From the NCBI RefSeq assembly GCF_019279795.1, contig NC_056738.1, positions 402,681,311-402,745,310 on the forward strand: DNA of 64,000 bases, written 5' to 3'. Source of the stretch: Protopterus annectens (taxonomy: Eukaryota > Chordata > Ceratodontiformes > Protopteridae). The notes beneath the pieces were generated by a model. That model ran no database searches, was not told the origin of the DNA, and saw only the letters and a program-made list of their open reading frames with translations. This document shows, piece after piece, positions 1-10,521 of this stretch. Each line of letters opens with the position of its first letter. The stretch's first letter is position 1. The translations under genes and the position numbers were made by a program.

Positions 1-1275
1 CCTGCTCAACTTGACTGACTTCTTTGAGTCAGTCACCAGAGCTGTGGATTAAGGTAAGGTGGTTCATACAGCCAACCTTGATCTGGCCAAGGCCTCTGAT
101 ACCATTCCCCACTCAGGAATCTTAGAAAACCTTACTAAGCTAGGCATCAACGCCTATATCACTAGGTGGGTTGCAAACTGGCTCACAGAAAGAACCCACA
201 GTGTGAAAGCAGCGGACTCCAAGTCAGACTGCTGACCAGTCACTAGTTGACTCCCACAGGGTTCGGTCCTGGGTCGTCTCCTGCTTGGCAGCTACTTCTC
301 TGAAGTCTAGGCCAACACAAAGGGACTCTGGCTAACAAAGTTCGCAGATGACTGCAAGTTGGGAGCTATTAATTCCCCAAGTGATGCTGACATCCTACAG
401 AAAGGCCTCAATGAGACCAACGACTGGTGCCAGAACCATGGCCTTAATCTCAAAGCCAAAAAATGCGTCTTCATCCCCTTTGGGAAAAACCCAGTTCCCT
501 TGAATCAACACACTGATGGTACTCCATTGAACACAGAAGGCGTTGTAAGAGATCTGGGAACACAGGTTGACAGCAACCTCTCTCGACCACCACGTTGCCA
601 CTGTGGTCAGAAAGTCCTATGTGGCACATCTAATTACTAATGGTTTTGCATCCAGGAAGAAAGAGGTCACTGTCTCCCTCTACTCTTCCCTCATTAGGCC
701 AATCAGAGTGCAATGCCCCATTTGGCATGTACCTCACTAGACACCTCCAACTGGAGGTCACAAAAGTACCTCACAAAGAGGATCCTAGGCTCCTAGGCCT
801 TAAACACTTGTCCTATATGGACAGACTCAAAAATCTAACTATTCTCTGCCTCGTATCGCCTTAGAGGCGATCTCTGCTTGACTTACAAAGCCATGTCTGA
901 CCCAGCTCTGTTACAAATGCTATACCTAAAGAAATCCCAATCTTCCAGCACCACATGCTCCAGAGACCTCAACCTCATTACCACAATCAACAGAACATGC
1001 TGGAGGGCCAGGTTCATAACCCAGAGACTGCCCATGCTATGGAATAGACTTCCCATAAACGTCAAGCAGAGCACCTCACTGGCCCTCTTCAAGAGAAATC
1101 TTGATGAGTAGATGGGAAATAAAAATTCACCCTGGGGATCACTCCAGTGGCTCTACTAGACAGAGGCACTAGGAACTAAGGTTGGGTGGCACGATGCCAG
1201 GGTAATCCTATGGGCTAGGCTTGTAAAGGCTCCAGGGCCATTAGCCTAGTACACACCTATGAACCTATAATGAAA
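1..1275 (+). pseudogene. CR1-like LINE, 3' part of ORF2 (RT) plus tail
   Basis: This is the 3' end of a non-LTR retrotransposon reverse transcriptase. Reading the plus strand and allowing frameshifts, a GSVLG block appears near 263-280 and the catalytic FADDCKLG block near 345-368. The C-terminal region follows, with NRTCW near 990 and LWNRLP near 1040. The tail resembles the ends of the copies at 16740-16800 and 35040-35125 (TGGCTAGGCTT..., GCCCTAGGGC...), so all three belong to one family. In-frame stops and frame changes show it is dead. The 5' part lies outside the window. CR1 is my choice from the RT C-terminus and from the longer copy at 13390-16802, which also has a CR1-type esterase ORF1. 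Confidence 0.8.
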
Positions 1276-2023
1276 GAAACGCCTTGTACAAACGCACATT
1301 ATCTTGTAGCAATGAAAAATTTCTATTTTTTTGTTCTTGAGAAAGTCTCTGATTATGTCTGGGGTGGTCCTTGGGAAACCAGTTTGGAATAGAGTGTTGT
1401 TCTGGCAGGTTTCCCTGGATGCTAGTAGACCCCCGGACCTAATGACAATATTTCCATTGCTCCCCTTTTGAAATTACGAGCAGCAAAATTATAATATATT
1501 TTTTTCTTCTCATACAAAAAGATTTTTTGTGTGCTTATGTACATCACATATCAAAATTTATTAGAGGTCTAAATAATCCTATGCACAAGGGACATTAGGT
1601 TTTCAAATTATTTTGTAAGTGCAGTTTGCCTTTTGGTCACCAGATGGAGACAATCCTGTACTTAGTGAGCCTCTTTAAACTGTACTTTCTGATATACATT
1701 AGACAGTTTTTATTGGTCTTTTTCCAACAGTTTCTGTAATTCTATTTAAATTCAAAAGTAGCCTTTTGACTAAAGGCTGTTAGATACAATTCTGTATTAA
1801 TTTTACAGACTGTTTAGAAGTGGTTCTTAGCTATGGTGTTTTGACTAAATGGTGACAGAGTTCTAAGATTATTCATTACTTCAACTGATGTTGATTGGTG
1901 AATTCAAACACTCATCACTGGTTTAAGAGGGCTGTTTCTCTGTTTGCTTTGTTTAATCTGATTTGCTCTTCCTGTCCAAACTTACAGTTTTGGAGTGACT
2001 GGCTCCAAAAAGTGTTAGATTAG
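1276..2023. other. No gene recognised; AT-rich intronic sequence
   Basis: No open frame of useful length, RNA gene or recognisable repeat is visible between the CR1 tail and the next LINE remnant. It is probably SF1 intron or an unrecognised old repeat. Confidence 0.5.
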
Positions 2024-3130
2024 ATGAGAAAAGAAGAATGCTTCATGCTCATCAGATTTATAAAAATCAATGCATACCAAGATTATATATTCCCCATTCC
2101 CAAGGAGATATGGGCCTCCTTGAAAATGATTACATGTACAGATCTGCAATCGTGGGACTGCAAACATCAGCTGACCTCATACGACCCAAATGCAGTGAAG
2201 GTTTTGAAACATGAGGAGAATAAATCTAAGATAACTTCCCTTCTTAGTCTAGCAGAATCATTTTGGAATAAAGCGGGAATGAAAATCAAACCAAAAACAG
2301 ATAAAAAATAAAGCAACAAGTGTATGTGCCAAAAAACAAAAGAATACAAGGTGAAGGAGCAGATGAGAAGGAAAGAAACATGGAAAATGCATAAAAATTG
2401 TTGCAGGTATAGAAAACTCTTGGAAGAACCCCATGTTGCTCAGAATCGTATGCAGGAATGGTTAAGGAAAGTTGAATTCAAACCAAAAGATGAAAGGTTA
2501 ATACTGGTGTGGCCAAAAATAACAGGCTAGGAGAAAGACAAACGTAGGCATTGTAAAACAGAATTGGAAATAGTCACACACCTCATTGCTGGCTGTGATA
2601 TACTAATGGCAGGACGACTGTATAATGAAATGCATAATGTCGCAAGACTGCTGCACTAGGGATTGTGCAAATATTATGGTATCGAAGTTGTAGAAAAACA
2701 TTGGAAACATGAGCCACAAAGCATCATAGAAAAAGTCTACATCACATGGGATCACCCATTACCAACAGTTCAAAAGACAGATGCAAGAAAACCAGATAGA
2801 GTAGCCCATGAAAAGAAGACAAAAGTAGCAATAATAATTGCAATTGCTACACCCAGTGACTACAGTATCTTGTGTACAGAAACAGTCAAAATATCAGGAT
2901 TTGCAGGCAGAAAAAAAAGAAATGTGGAAGAAAGATACCCAGACAGTTTCAATTGTAGTAGAAGCAACGGGTCTTATAAAAAAGAACCTAAATCATATTT
3001 AGACATGTGACCAATACATGCAAGTCCATATGAATTGCAGGAGGAGTTATTACTGGGTACATTGCGGGTGCTATGAAGAGCTCTTCTGGCAGACAAAGAT
3101 TGAAATACTAGTTTCATGAACTTCAATTAT
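2024..3130 (+). pseudogene. R4/Dong-like LINE remnant: RT C-terminus and restriction-like endonuclease
   Basis: Four plus-strand open pieces (2024-2311, 2324-2530, a short stretch near 2540-2660, and 2663-3010) line up as one decayed protein. The order matches the C-terminus of site-specific LINEs of the R4/Dong type: a lysine-rich linker, a degraded Cys/His knuckle (VTHLIAGC near 2575-2600), a GLCKYYGIEV block near 2659-2690, and a KPD motif near 2790 of the kind seen in restriction-enzyme-like endonucleases. A final LLGT-like block lies near 3045-3060. The first Cys pair of the knuckle is missing and stops break the frame. Family assignment is from remembered motif order, not alignment. Any other endonuclease-bearing LINE clade is the alternative. 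Confidence 0.6.
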
Positions 3131-3647
3131 ACTTTGACTTAGGAATTGAGTCCATTCCAGTCATGGTATTAGAACCCCAAAAGACTTGGAGAAATGATAT
3201 ATTATTAAAAAAAAAATAAAGCAAGCTAAACTCATCAGTCTCTTGCACTGCAGCAGTCCCAAGACTTGGTACTTGTAATAATGATCTACTCATATACAAC
3301 TATGAAGAGTTTGCAACACAAATGCACCTTCTCTGGCCTGAGGTTTCTATTACAAGCTTTTAGGGACGAAAAAGATTACGGATTATTATCTGCAATGCAT
3401 ACTCAGAACACTACAATGAAAGTTTTTAGATCTGGTAATTTGCTGTCAAGTTTTGCGCTGAAACACCAACAGAAAATGGGCAAACTCAATCTTCAATATG
3501 CAGATCCAGTTGGACTGCATTTAAGTGATTTATCCATGAAGTTCCATTCAAAGTACTGAAACAGTTAAAACAACCACATTAACATACATAACTGCAGTCT
3601 TCAATGATTTACAATAAGGCAGGACTAAATCCATACCACAAATCAAA
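3131..3647. other. SF1 intron, no gene recognised
   Basis: A 97-codon plus-strand frame at 3266-3559 has no family resemblance that I can see and no splice or coding signature. I treat the stretch as intronic. Confidence 0.45.
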
Positions 3648-3653
3648 ACTTAC
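3648..3653 (-). promoter_or_regulatory. SF1: 5' splice site of the SF1 exon
   Basis: On the minus strand the exon ends ..GCTCG and is followed by GTAAGT, a perfect donor consensus. It interrupts an Arg codon after its second base, the same phase as at the exon's 5' edge. Confidence 0.85.
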
Positions 3654-3761
3654 CGAGCAAATTTGCAATCTGATGCAATGTGTCCTGCTCCTCCACACTT
3701 GGTGCATAAAGTTGTATTAGTGATGCTTCTGGTCTCAGTGCTCTGCCATGGCCTCAGTATC
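3654..3761 (-). CDS. SF1: SF1 exon encoding the CCHC zinc knuckle
   Basis: Splicing factor 1 binds the intron branch point during early spliceosome assembly. It has a KH-QUA2 RNA-binding region followed by a CCHC zinc knuckle. This exon carries 35 whole codons plus split Arg codons at both edges: ILRPWQS, ETRSITNTT, then the knuckle CTKCGGAGHIASDC, ending KFA. I know this stretch as the segment joining QUA2 to the proline-rich tail of vertebrate SF1, with only small substitutions. The length of 108 nt is divisible by three, and both junctions have the same phase. No stop or frameshift is seen, which fits a functional host exon among dead transposons. I found no other SF1 exon in the window, so the preceding intron extends at least to 64000. 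Confidence 0.9.
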
Positions 3762-3795
3762 CTAGGGTAAAAAGTCAGTCAGTTCAAGAAAAGCT
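3762..3795 (-). promoter_or_regulatory. SF1: 3' splice site and branch region of the SF1 exon
   Basis: On the minus strand the sequence entering the exon is CTGACTGACTTTTTACCCTAG. It gives a CTGAC branch-like motif, a short pyrimidine run and AG directly before the exon. Confidence 0.8.
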
Positions 3796-3945
3796 GGAAC
3801 ATTACATGAAGTATTTCAAACACCTAGCCTACTAACTCAAGTTACAGTAAAATATACCTTTCCCAAGGATTACAAAACTACTAGTACAGAGAGAGTACTA
3901 CAAATAAAGCAAAGCAGGCAACCAATAAAGCAATGCAGTACGGCG

Positions 3946-4015
3946 GTGTAAGTAAACTTACCACAACAGTACAGGACTGAAAGATCACTGCTGTAGTTGC
4001 CTTAGCTGTACAAGT
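3946..4015 (+). repeat. Terminal repeat of DIRS a (partner at 10430-10487)
   Basis: GTGTAAGTAAACTTACCACA and the following GATCACTGCTGTAG are matched in inverted order at 10430-10487 (CTACAGCAGT..GATCA, then ACTTTACTTACAC). This terminal repeat to ICR pairing is the reason I join the two sides of element b. Confidence 0.65.
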
Positions 4016-4221
4016 TATACCCTGCAGTGACTATAATAGCTGGCTACTTTCCAAAAATTACGGGCATCATCCATGGACCCAAACTTTTCTTCAGTTTGAG
4101 CAAAGCTAGCTGAGCAAAAAAAAAAAAACAATGGTTTGGGCATTAAGCCCTTCTCAGCTTTCATGCCAACTAAGGCAAGGAGGCATGATCCTGAAAAGAG
4201 GTCCATGATAGGAAATTAGAT

Positions 4222-4415
4222 GTTATGTACCTACCATAACGTTCCATGTTAGTTGTCTTCTCTCGCCTTCTTTCTTGCTGGATGGGTTCGGAGCCGATCC
4301 TCGGCCCCGACTCGGCACTTGCTAAGCTTGAGAACTCCTTTTACCAGCTCGAGGCAACCCTATATCCCATGATGCAAGGCGAGACTACCTCAGATCTCGT
4401 TTGGTAGCTAAAACA
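4222..4415 (+). repeat. Left inverted terminal repeat of DIRS b
   Basis: Positions about 4244-4415 are inverted at about 10200-10379. The shared core includes TTCGGAGCCGATCC and CATGATGCAAGGCGAG. The left end has about 22 extra outer bases (GTTATGTACCTACC...) that the right end lacks. Those extra bases are matched only by the ICR. This asymmetry is characteristic of DIRS elements. Confidence 0.85.
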
Positions 4416-4587
4416 CCCTGCTAATAAAACTATTCCCAAAGGAAGAGCAAAAACTAGCCTAGAAAACTAGGCAAAGGTTCTAAAGATAGACTCTTTCTGC
4501 TGAAGACTCAGGAGAGTGAAAACTGAGAAAGAGAAGCCCTTCAAGATCTGTCCAGGCCAGGGGGAAGGAGGGAGGGACGCAAGAAAG

Positions 4588-4690
4588 AAGGCGAGAGAAG
4601 ACAACTAACATGGAACGTTATTGGTAGGTACATAACTTCTAAATGTTAAGTTGTCAATCTCGCCTTCATTCTTGCTGGATGGGACCGCGT
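4588..4690. repeat. Internal complementary region (ICR) of DIRS b
   Basis: The first half (GGCGAGAGAAGACAACTAAC through GGTAGGTACATAACTT) is the reverse complement of the left element end. The second half (ATGTTAAGTTGTCAATCTCG...) is the reverse complement of the right end. The ICR is therefore a copy of the junction formed when the two ends meet in a circle. Confidence 0.85.
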
Positions 4691-4715
4691 CCCTAGCACC
4701 TGTATCCCGGGTGGC

Positions 4716-5728
4716 TCAATGGAACAGACTCTTGAGTACTGTGGAACCAAAACTGGCTCTGTCCCTGGAGGCCAAATCTAATTTATAATGAGATACAAAG
4801 GTATGAGGAGTGGCCCAAGTAGCTGCTGCACAAATGGTATCAATGGGTAGCCTATCCTGAAAAGCTGTAGATGTGGACAGGCTCCTGGTTGAATGCGCTT
4901 TCGGTTTTGAGGGTAGTTGCTTGCCTCTGAGCGAATACACATAAGAAATGGTAGAAGACAACCATCTGGATAAGGTCACTTTCGATACTGGGAGACCTTT
5001 CCTTTTTTCTGCATAGGAAACAAATAATTGATCAGATTTCCTGAATTGTTTAGTTTTATGCAAATAATATCTGAGTTGACGATGGACATCCAAAAAATGA
5101 AATTTTTGTTCAGCTCTGTTGGAATAATTAGGGAAAAAAACTGGTAGATCGATGGACTGATTAATATTAGTCTGAGAAACAACTTTGGGCAGAAAAGATG
5201 GATTAGTTCTCAAAGATACCCTATCTTTGTGAAAAACTAAGTATGGGGAACGGATACAGAAGGCTTGAAGTTCAGATACCCTCCTTGCTGAAGCGACAGC
5301 CACTAAGAATATTGTTTTCCAGGTCAGCAACTTTAAGGAGCATGAAGCAGATGGTTCGAAGGGGGGGGGGGTAAAATCAAGGATGCTAACATCAAATTCA
5401 AATCCCATTGTGGAGGAGGATGTTTTACTGGAGGCTTTAGGAGAAAAACACCTCTCAGAAAAGCTTTGCATAGTCTATGCGACATTATGTTATGATCTTG
5501 CAAGCCAACATGATATTTAGAAATTGCTGCCAGTTGAACTTTAACTGTCGATGAAGAAGATCCTGACTGAAAAACTTCAGCCAGAAAATCTAAAATTGAA
5601 TGCACCGGCGCAGTAAAAGGATCAATGCACCTGGAGTTTGCCCATAGGGAAAAACGTCGCCACTTGCTAGCATAAACCGTTCTGGTGGATGACTTTAAGG
5701 AAGCTATTAAGATATCTCTGTGACAGGA
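4716..5728 (-). pseudogene. Tyrosine recombinase of DIRS b
   Basis: This is the integrase-replacing recombinase of DIRS elements. The catalytic domain is open from 5471 to 4716 and shows the signature residues: SARRVSEL (Arg I) near 5271-5295, LDVHRQLRYYL near 5060-5090, HSTRS (His-x-x-Arg) near 4880-4900, and HYKLD (nucleophilic Tyr) near 4780-4800. It ends KSLFH at 4716. The N-terminal core-binding part (SILDFLAEVFQSG..., 5605-5333) is in another frame. The frame breaks near a poly-G run at about 5361-5371, a likely spot for a slippage or assembly error. The ICR starts about 25 bp downstream. Confidence 0.88.
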
Positions 5729-6545
5729 TCAGAGATCATAGGAAGCCTGGCTAGGGAAGGAAGCGGAGCAACCAAGCAGTGAGGTGAGAGAACGAATGGC
5801 CCGGTGCTGTTGACCCGTTTGGTGGATCAGAAGATCCGGAACTGGGTCCAGATGCCAAGGCTGCACCAGGAGATGACGATGTAGGGACGGAAACCAAATT
5901 TGTCGAGGCCAGTAAGGGGCAATGAGAATCAACTTGGCTCTCAAAACGGTAGCTTTCTGAATGACCTGTGGAATTAAGGGAATGGGGAAAAGGTGCAGAA
6001 GTCCCCGGGGCCAATCCTGGGTAAGAGAGTCTCTCAGGGGATGGCCTGGTAGGGGAAAGAGGGTGAAGAAGTCCGGGCATTTGCTGTTTTGGGGTGTAGC
6101 AAAAAGGTCGCAACAAGGGGTGCCCCACTTCTGAAAAATCTCGTCCACTACCGATTGTTTGAGAGACCACTCGTGAGGCATGAGAATAGCTCTGCTCAGT
6201 CTGTCCGCTAAGAGGTTGGACCTGCCGGGGATGTGCGCTGCTATCAGAAACCGATGAGAGGAGATTGCCCATTGCCAAAGTCTGAGAGCTTCTCGACAAA
6301 GGATAGGACCTGGTCCCACCCTGTTTGTTGATGTACCAGACTACAGACATGCTGTCCGTTTGAACTGCAATAGTCCCCGAGGGAAGAAAGTCGTTGAGGG
6401 CTTGCAACGTTAAAAGCACCGCTCTCATCTCCAGGACATTTATGTGCAGATGGTATTCTGTGGGTTGCCAAGTCCCATGGACCATCCTGCCCTGATAATA
6501 CCCCCCCCCACCCGATCAGAGAGGCATCCGAAGTGACTGTGGCAA
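5729..6545 (-). pseudogene. RNase H and methyltransferase-like linker of DIRS b
   Basis: RNase H removes the RNA template. Its acidic motifs are visible as DASLIGWGG near 6525, INVLEMRAV near 6430, and QTDSMSVVWYINKQGGT near 6320-6370. A conserved stretch follows before the recombinase: LADRLSRAI, PHEWSL, CDLFATPQN and LILIAPYWPRQIWF near 5890-5930. In DIRS1-group elements this interval is where a Dam-like DNA methyltransferase domain is usually placed. The IAP-x-WP block could be its degenerate catalytic loop, but I cannot confirm that. At least one frameshift separates RNase H from the linker. Confidence 0.75.
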
Positions 6546-7629
6546 CCGGAGTTGGGGGAACAAATGGTCGGCCCTGATGGAGCAGAGGAGAAGACGAGTC
6601 CTGCACGATTGTGTAACCAAAATTTGGTGCCTCATGGGTAGGTTCTGGAACGACCACTGAGTGAATAACATCCACTGCAGAAGACGCATGTGGAAGCGAG
6701 CTAATGGTAGAAGTACAATGGCCGCAGCCATAAGACCTAGAACCTCCAGAACCAATCTGGCTCTGACTTTGTTGCTCAGTAATATGATCCGAACGTATCT
6801 TTGGATGTCCAGAATTCTCTGATTTGTTAGTCTGGCTAACATACTGACGGCGTTTAGTTCTGCACCTAAAAAGGTGATAGATTGGCAAGGCAGCAGAGAA
6901 GATTTTTCGAAATTCACTGAGATTCCCAACTTTTTGCAAATCTGCAGAGTGTAGTCCCTGCTTTCAAGAAGCTGATGCTTGGTGGTGGCGGAGAGGAGCC
7001 AGTCATCCAAATAAGGAAACACCTGGAATCCTTGACGTCTCAGATGAGCCGTAACCACTGCCATGCATTTGGTGAACACTCTGGGGGCTGAAGTGAGGCC
7101 AAAGGGCAGGGCTCTGAATTGATAATGACTGGTCCCCAGCCGAAAGCTGAGAAACCTCCTGGAGCGTCTGTGTATCTATGTGATAGTACGCGTCCTGAAG
7201 GTCTATTGAGCACATCCAGTTGTCCTTGCCCAAAAAGGGCAGAATGGACTGAAGCGTGACCATCCGGAATCTTGCCTTTCTGACAAATCTGTTTAGATTG
7301 CTCAGGTCCAAAACTGGTCTCCAATCTCCCGTCCTTTTGGGGACCAAAAAGAATCTTGAGTAGATGCCGGATCCTACTTGGTCTGCTGGAACAATTTGGA
7401 TGGCTCTTTTTTCTAGGAGCTTTAAGACCTCCTGTTTTGCCAAATCCTTTTGACCGAGTGAGATGTCTGGAAGGGATTGGTCAGGTACGGGATACCTTTC
7501 GAAAGGGATTTTGTAACCCTCGGATATGATAGACTGTACCCACATGTCTTGTGAGAGGGAACGCCAAGCTAATGGGTACAGCGATATCCTTCCCCCGACT
7601 GCCTCCAAGGGTGGACAGTCGGGCAACAC
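6516..7629 (-). pseudogene. Reverse transcriptase of DIRS b
   Basis: The N-terminal fingers and palm are open from 7629 to about 7140, with FLVPKR, WRPVLDLSNLN near 7310-7340 and CSIDLQDAYYHI (first catalytic Asp) near 7190. A frameshift then moves the coding frame. The rest is open from 7079 to 6516 and contains the active-site box YLDD near 7005-7013. The thumb follows (LGLMAAAIVLLPLARFHMRL). All catalytic Asp residues are intact. DIRS reverse transcriptases are related to those of LTR retrotransposons. Confidence 0.88.
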
Positions 7630-7700
7630 CTCAGGGATGCTGAAAGGGTTTGTCAGGAAGAGGCTCCCTGCTACCCTGATTCTGGGGACCCCCCCTGCCT

Positions 7701-9933
7701 CTAGAGGCGTCTGTTATTGTTACCCCCTCTGCCTCTGGGGGTAAACTGACCACGTGTGTCCGAGGTAACTCCTTGGGCTTTCCGGAACCACATTTTTCCT
7801 CCTTTCTGACCTTTGGGATAGGGTCTTGGAGTGGAAAAATGGACTCCTACGGCAGAAAGGGTTTTGCTGTCTTGTTCACACCTGGTCAAGGTTTCCTTCA
7901 CCTGCGGTCCGAACAAAGCCGAACCGTCAAAGGGGGTATTGGTGAAGGACGCCTTAAAGGGGTCCGCGAAATTACAAAGCCGCATCCAGGCCTGACGCCT
8001 AAGTGCCACTCCTGTGCCTGCGGCCCTACTCGCTCCATCGGCAGCATAGGATATGAGCCGCATGGAGGAGTTGGTTAAAGAATTTAGGATTGCTAGCTGT
8101 GAGGCAATCTTGTCTTGAGTCCCAGCAGCTGAAGGATCCTGAACCACTTCACCTAGTTCCTTGAGAATGTCTCTCTGAAGTCTGGTGAAATGACAAAGGT
8201 AGTTCAGCGAACGCATAGCAAAGGTCGCTGAAGAAAACATCCACTTGCCATACCTATCCATGGTCCTAGAGTCTTTGTTAGGAGGATGGACAGGCACGGA
8301 AGGATCCGTAAGTTCCTTCTTGGTGGCCGCCGCCACCACCATAGCATCCACAGAGACGCCTTTAGAAAGAAACTGCTGGTCTGAAGGGGCCGTAATAAAT
8401 TTGGATGGCCTCCTGGGGACAGGTTCCACAGAATCCGGGGCTGCCCACGCCTTCCCAGCCACTACCTGCATGAGTGGGTCAAAAGGCGGAGACACCCAGG
8501 AGGTGGAGGGTCGGGATCCAAACGCCTCCAGGTATACAGACTCATCCTCGGAGGGGTCAATGGAAGGCCAGTTCCCCCTCTGTTTGAGGAGTTCCAGGAT
8601 GTCTGAAAAGGAGACATCCTCAGAGGGGGACCGGGGGGAACCCTCAGACTCATCTAAGTCGGTATCTGATGTTGTAGACTCAGGGGAGTCTGTGTGTTTC
8701 CTCTTACACGTCCTCTTGCGCGGGGGTTCCCCTGTGGGATCAGGAGAAACCTCAGAAGAGGAAGTTATTCCCAATGGGGAAACCTGGGGCGATGGATCCC
8801 TGGGCCTGGGAGCAAGAGGCTGGTAAGAGACATCAACAGGCACCGAAGAGGGAGGAGCTAAAGGAATGGACCGTTGACCTGGCTCAGGTGCCAGGACACT
8901 CATCACCTCAAAGGCTCCCCTCCCAGGGAGACCAGAATACTCCTGTTCTGAAGAGACAGGAATTCCCGGCTCCACTGAGACAGAAGGCTCTGAGGCCGAT
9001 GTCGGTGCCGAGCTCACCAAAGCCGAAGCCCCGAGAGGGAGAGCGGGGTCAGACAAGGGTCCGATGCCACTAGCCCCTCGGGCCGACAATGGAAACTCGG
9101 CGACCAGATCCCTCAAGGAAGGTCTCATGGAGGAGATTGGAGCGAGGCAGCGGAGCCGAAGGATGTATTGGCCCAGCGCCGACACGGTCACTGTCCCGAG
9201 CTCCGGCTCCGAGCTCTGGAGGAGAGTCGGAGGAGGAAGTTCAAGGGAAGAGCAATACCCGAAGTCTGTTCCGGCGGGCTATGGAGCATTTGGGCTAGTG
9301 CCTGTGACTTCAACAGCCTGCTTACCACCCTCTCTAAATCGTGGTCTGACAGCCTGGAAGATCACGAAGATCGGCTCCGATGACTCCGTTCGATAAAGAG
9401 GAGACCTCGGGCCGGCGAATCGGCTCCAGAGAAGGGACCAAGATCTCTTCTTGGGCGAAGCCATCGGAGCCGGCGTCCTCGGTTCCAGATGGAGCGAAGA
9501 CTTTCGGCTCGATACTGGATAACACCTCGGCACCAGCGGTGCCGACAAGGCAACTGGAGACTGTGCCGGGCGGAAGGAACCGACACTACCATCTCAGAGG
9601 AAGAAAGATCGGCTCCAGCGGGCCGATCTCGACTCGAAGAGTCGGAGCCACCGAGGAAGGCTTAACAACGTAGCCTGAACCTTAGGTGGCTTGGAAGGTT
9701 ACCGACCCAGTCTTTGTCGGTGAACCTTCTGGCTTTAATAAGCCACAGAGGATCAACTTGTTCCTCCTCTCCTGCAGGACTCTCTGGCTAAAAGAGTGGC
9801 TTATAGCACAGGAGTCCTGCAGGTGTAAAGGCCCCAGGCAGTAAACACAAGAAGTGTGACCGTCTGTCAGAGACATCTTCCGACAGCACGAGTCACACTT
9901 CTTGAAGCCTGAGACCTTTCCTTCTCTAGACAT
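7701..9933 (-). pseudogene. Gag-like ORF1 of DIRS b
   Basis: The start is taken at 9933 (MSREGKVSGFKKCDSCC) because the same start and Cys motif occur in element k. The N-terminus has CxxC, then CVYCLGPLH, then CAICHSF in element k and CAISHSF here, so the last pair has lost a Cys in this copy. The middle is Ser/Pro-rich and acidic. The part from 9191 to 7701 is one 496-codon frame. It includes a conserved block (RYGKWMFSSATFAMRSLNYL) and ends in an Arg-Gly-rich tail (RGRGGNNNRRL), which suits RNA binding. A frame break lies between 9682 and 9191. The role as capsid or nucleocapsid protein is inferred from position. Confidence 0.8.
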
Positions 9934-10199
9934 AGTCTAAGAAAAGACAAAAAACACACACTCAACAAGAGTCACACAATTAACCCCCAAGCACACACAC
10001 ACTGACAGGGATTAATGAACTGGGAGGCTTAGGCCTAACAGAAAAGAAATTTAAACTTTTACCCCAAAAAAGAAATATAAGGTGGGAAATATAGTATTAG
10101 CTATACACTCTAATAATAAAACTAACCAATATAGGAAAAGGGGAAGAAATATCCCTGACTAATCTGTTGAATTAGAAAAACTCACCTGAGCTGGCAAAA

Positions 10200-10379
10200 A
10201 AGAGACCTCTTCGCGAAGCGGCAAACGAGATCTGAGGTAGTCTCGCCTTGCATCATGGGATATAGGGTTGCCTCGAGCTGGTAAAAGGAGTTCTCAAGCT
10301 TAGCAAGTGCCGAGTCGGAGCCGAGGATCGGCTCCGAACCCATCCAGCAAGAATGAAGGCGAGATTGACAACTTAACAT
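10200..10379 (-). repeat. Right inverted terminal repeat of DIRS b (5' end of the element)
   Basis: Inverted copy of 4244-4415, ending GACAACTTAACAT. It should hold the promoter for gag, about 270-450 bp upstream of the start at 9933, but I see no clear TATA box in this family. Confidence 0.8.
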
Positions 10380-10521
10380 ATATCAGTAAACAAAAATAAG
10401 AGGAATTGTGGGGTGGGGTGGCTACAGCAGTAGTGATCATTTGAACACCTACTGTTGTTAGGGTATGTTAACTTTACTTACACAACTCTATTATGTTAAT
10501 CATTTGATCGCTGTAGAAGCC

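Larger units (their letters stand above)
4222..10379 (-). mobile_element. DIRS element b (family A), near full length
   Basis: A 6.2 kb minus-strand DIRS element with all parts in order: right terminal repeat, gag, RT, RNase H, methyltransferase-like linker, tyrosine recombinase, ICR and left terminal repeat. It is closely similar over its whole length to element k (49753-55914). DIRS elements have no integrase or LTRs. They are thought to integrate a circular DNA by tyrosine recombinase, so no target-site duplication is expected, and none is seen. All coding regions except the recombinase core carry frameshifts. Confidence 0.92.

Noticed and set aside
3266-3559. 97-codon plus-strand frame near the SF1 exon
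   Set aside because: No family resemblance, no splice or translation signals, AT-rich composition like its surroundings.
4222-4690. Repeated short sequences as a CRISPR array or satellite
   Set aside because: The repeats are inverted terminal repeats and the ICR of one DIRS element, not regularly spaced direct repeats.
4716-5471. Reading the tyrosine recombinase as a phage or bacterial integrase
   Set aside because: It is followed upstream by RT, RNase H and gag and bounded by DIRS-type ends; the setting is a eukaryotic retrotransposon.
8245-8826. A 193-codon plus-strand frame
   Set aside because: It lies antisense to gag of DIRS b and follows its Ser/Pro-rich codons; a shadow frame.
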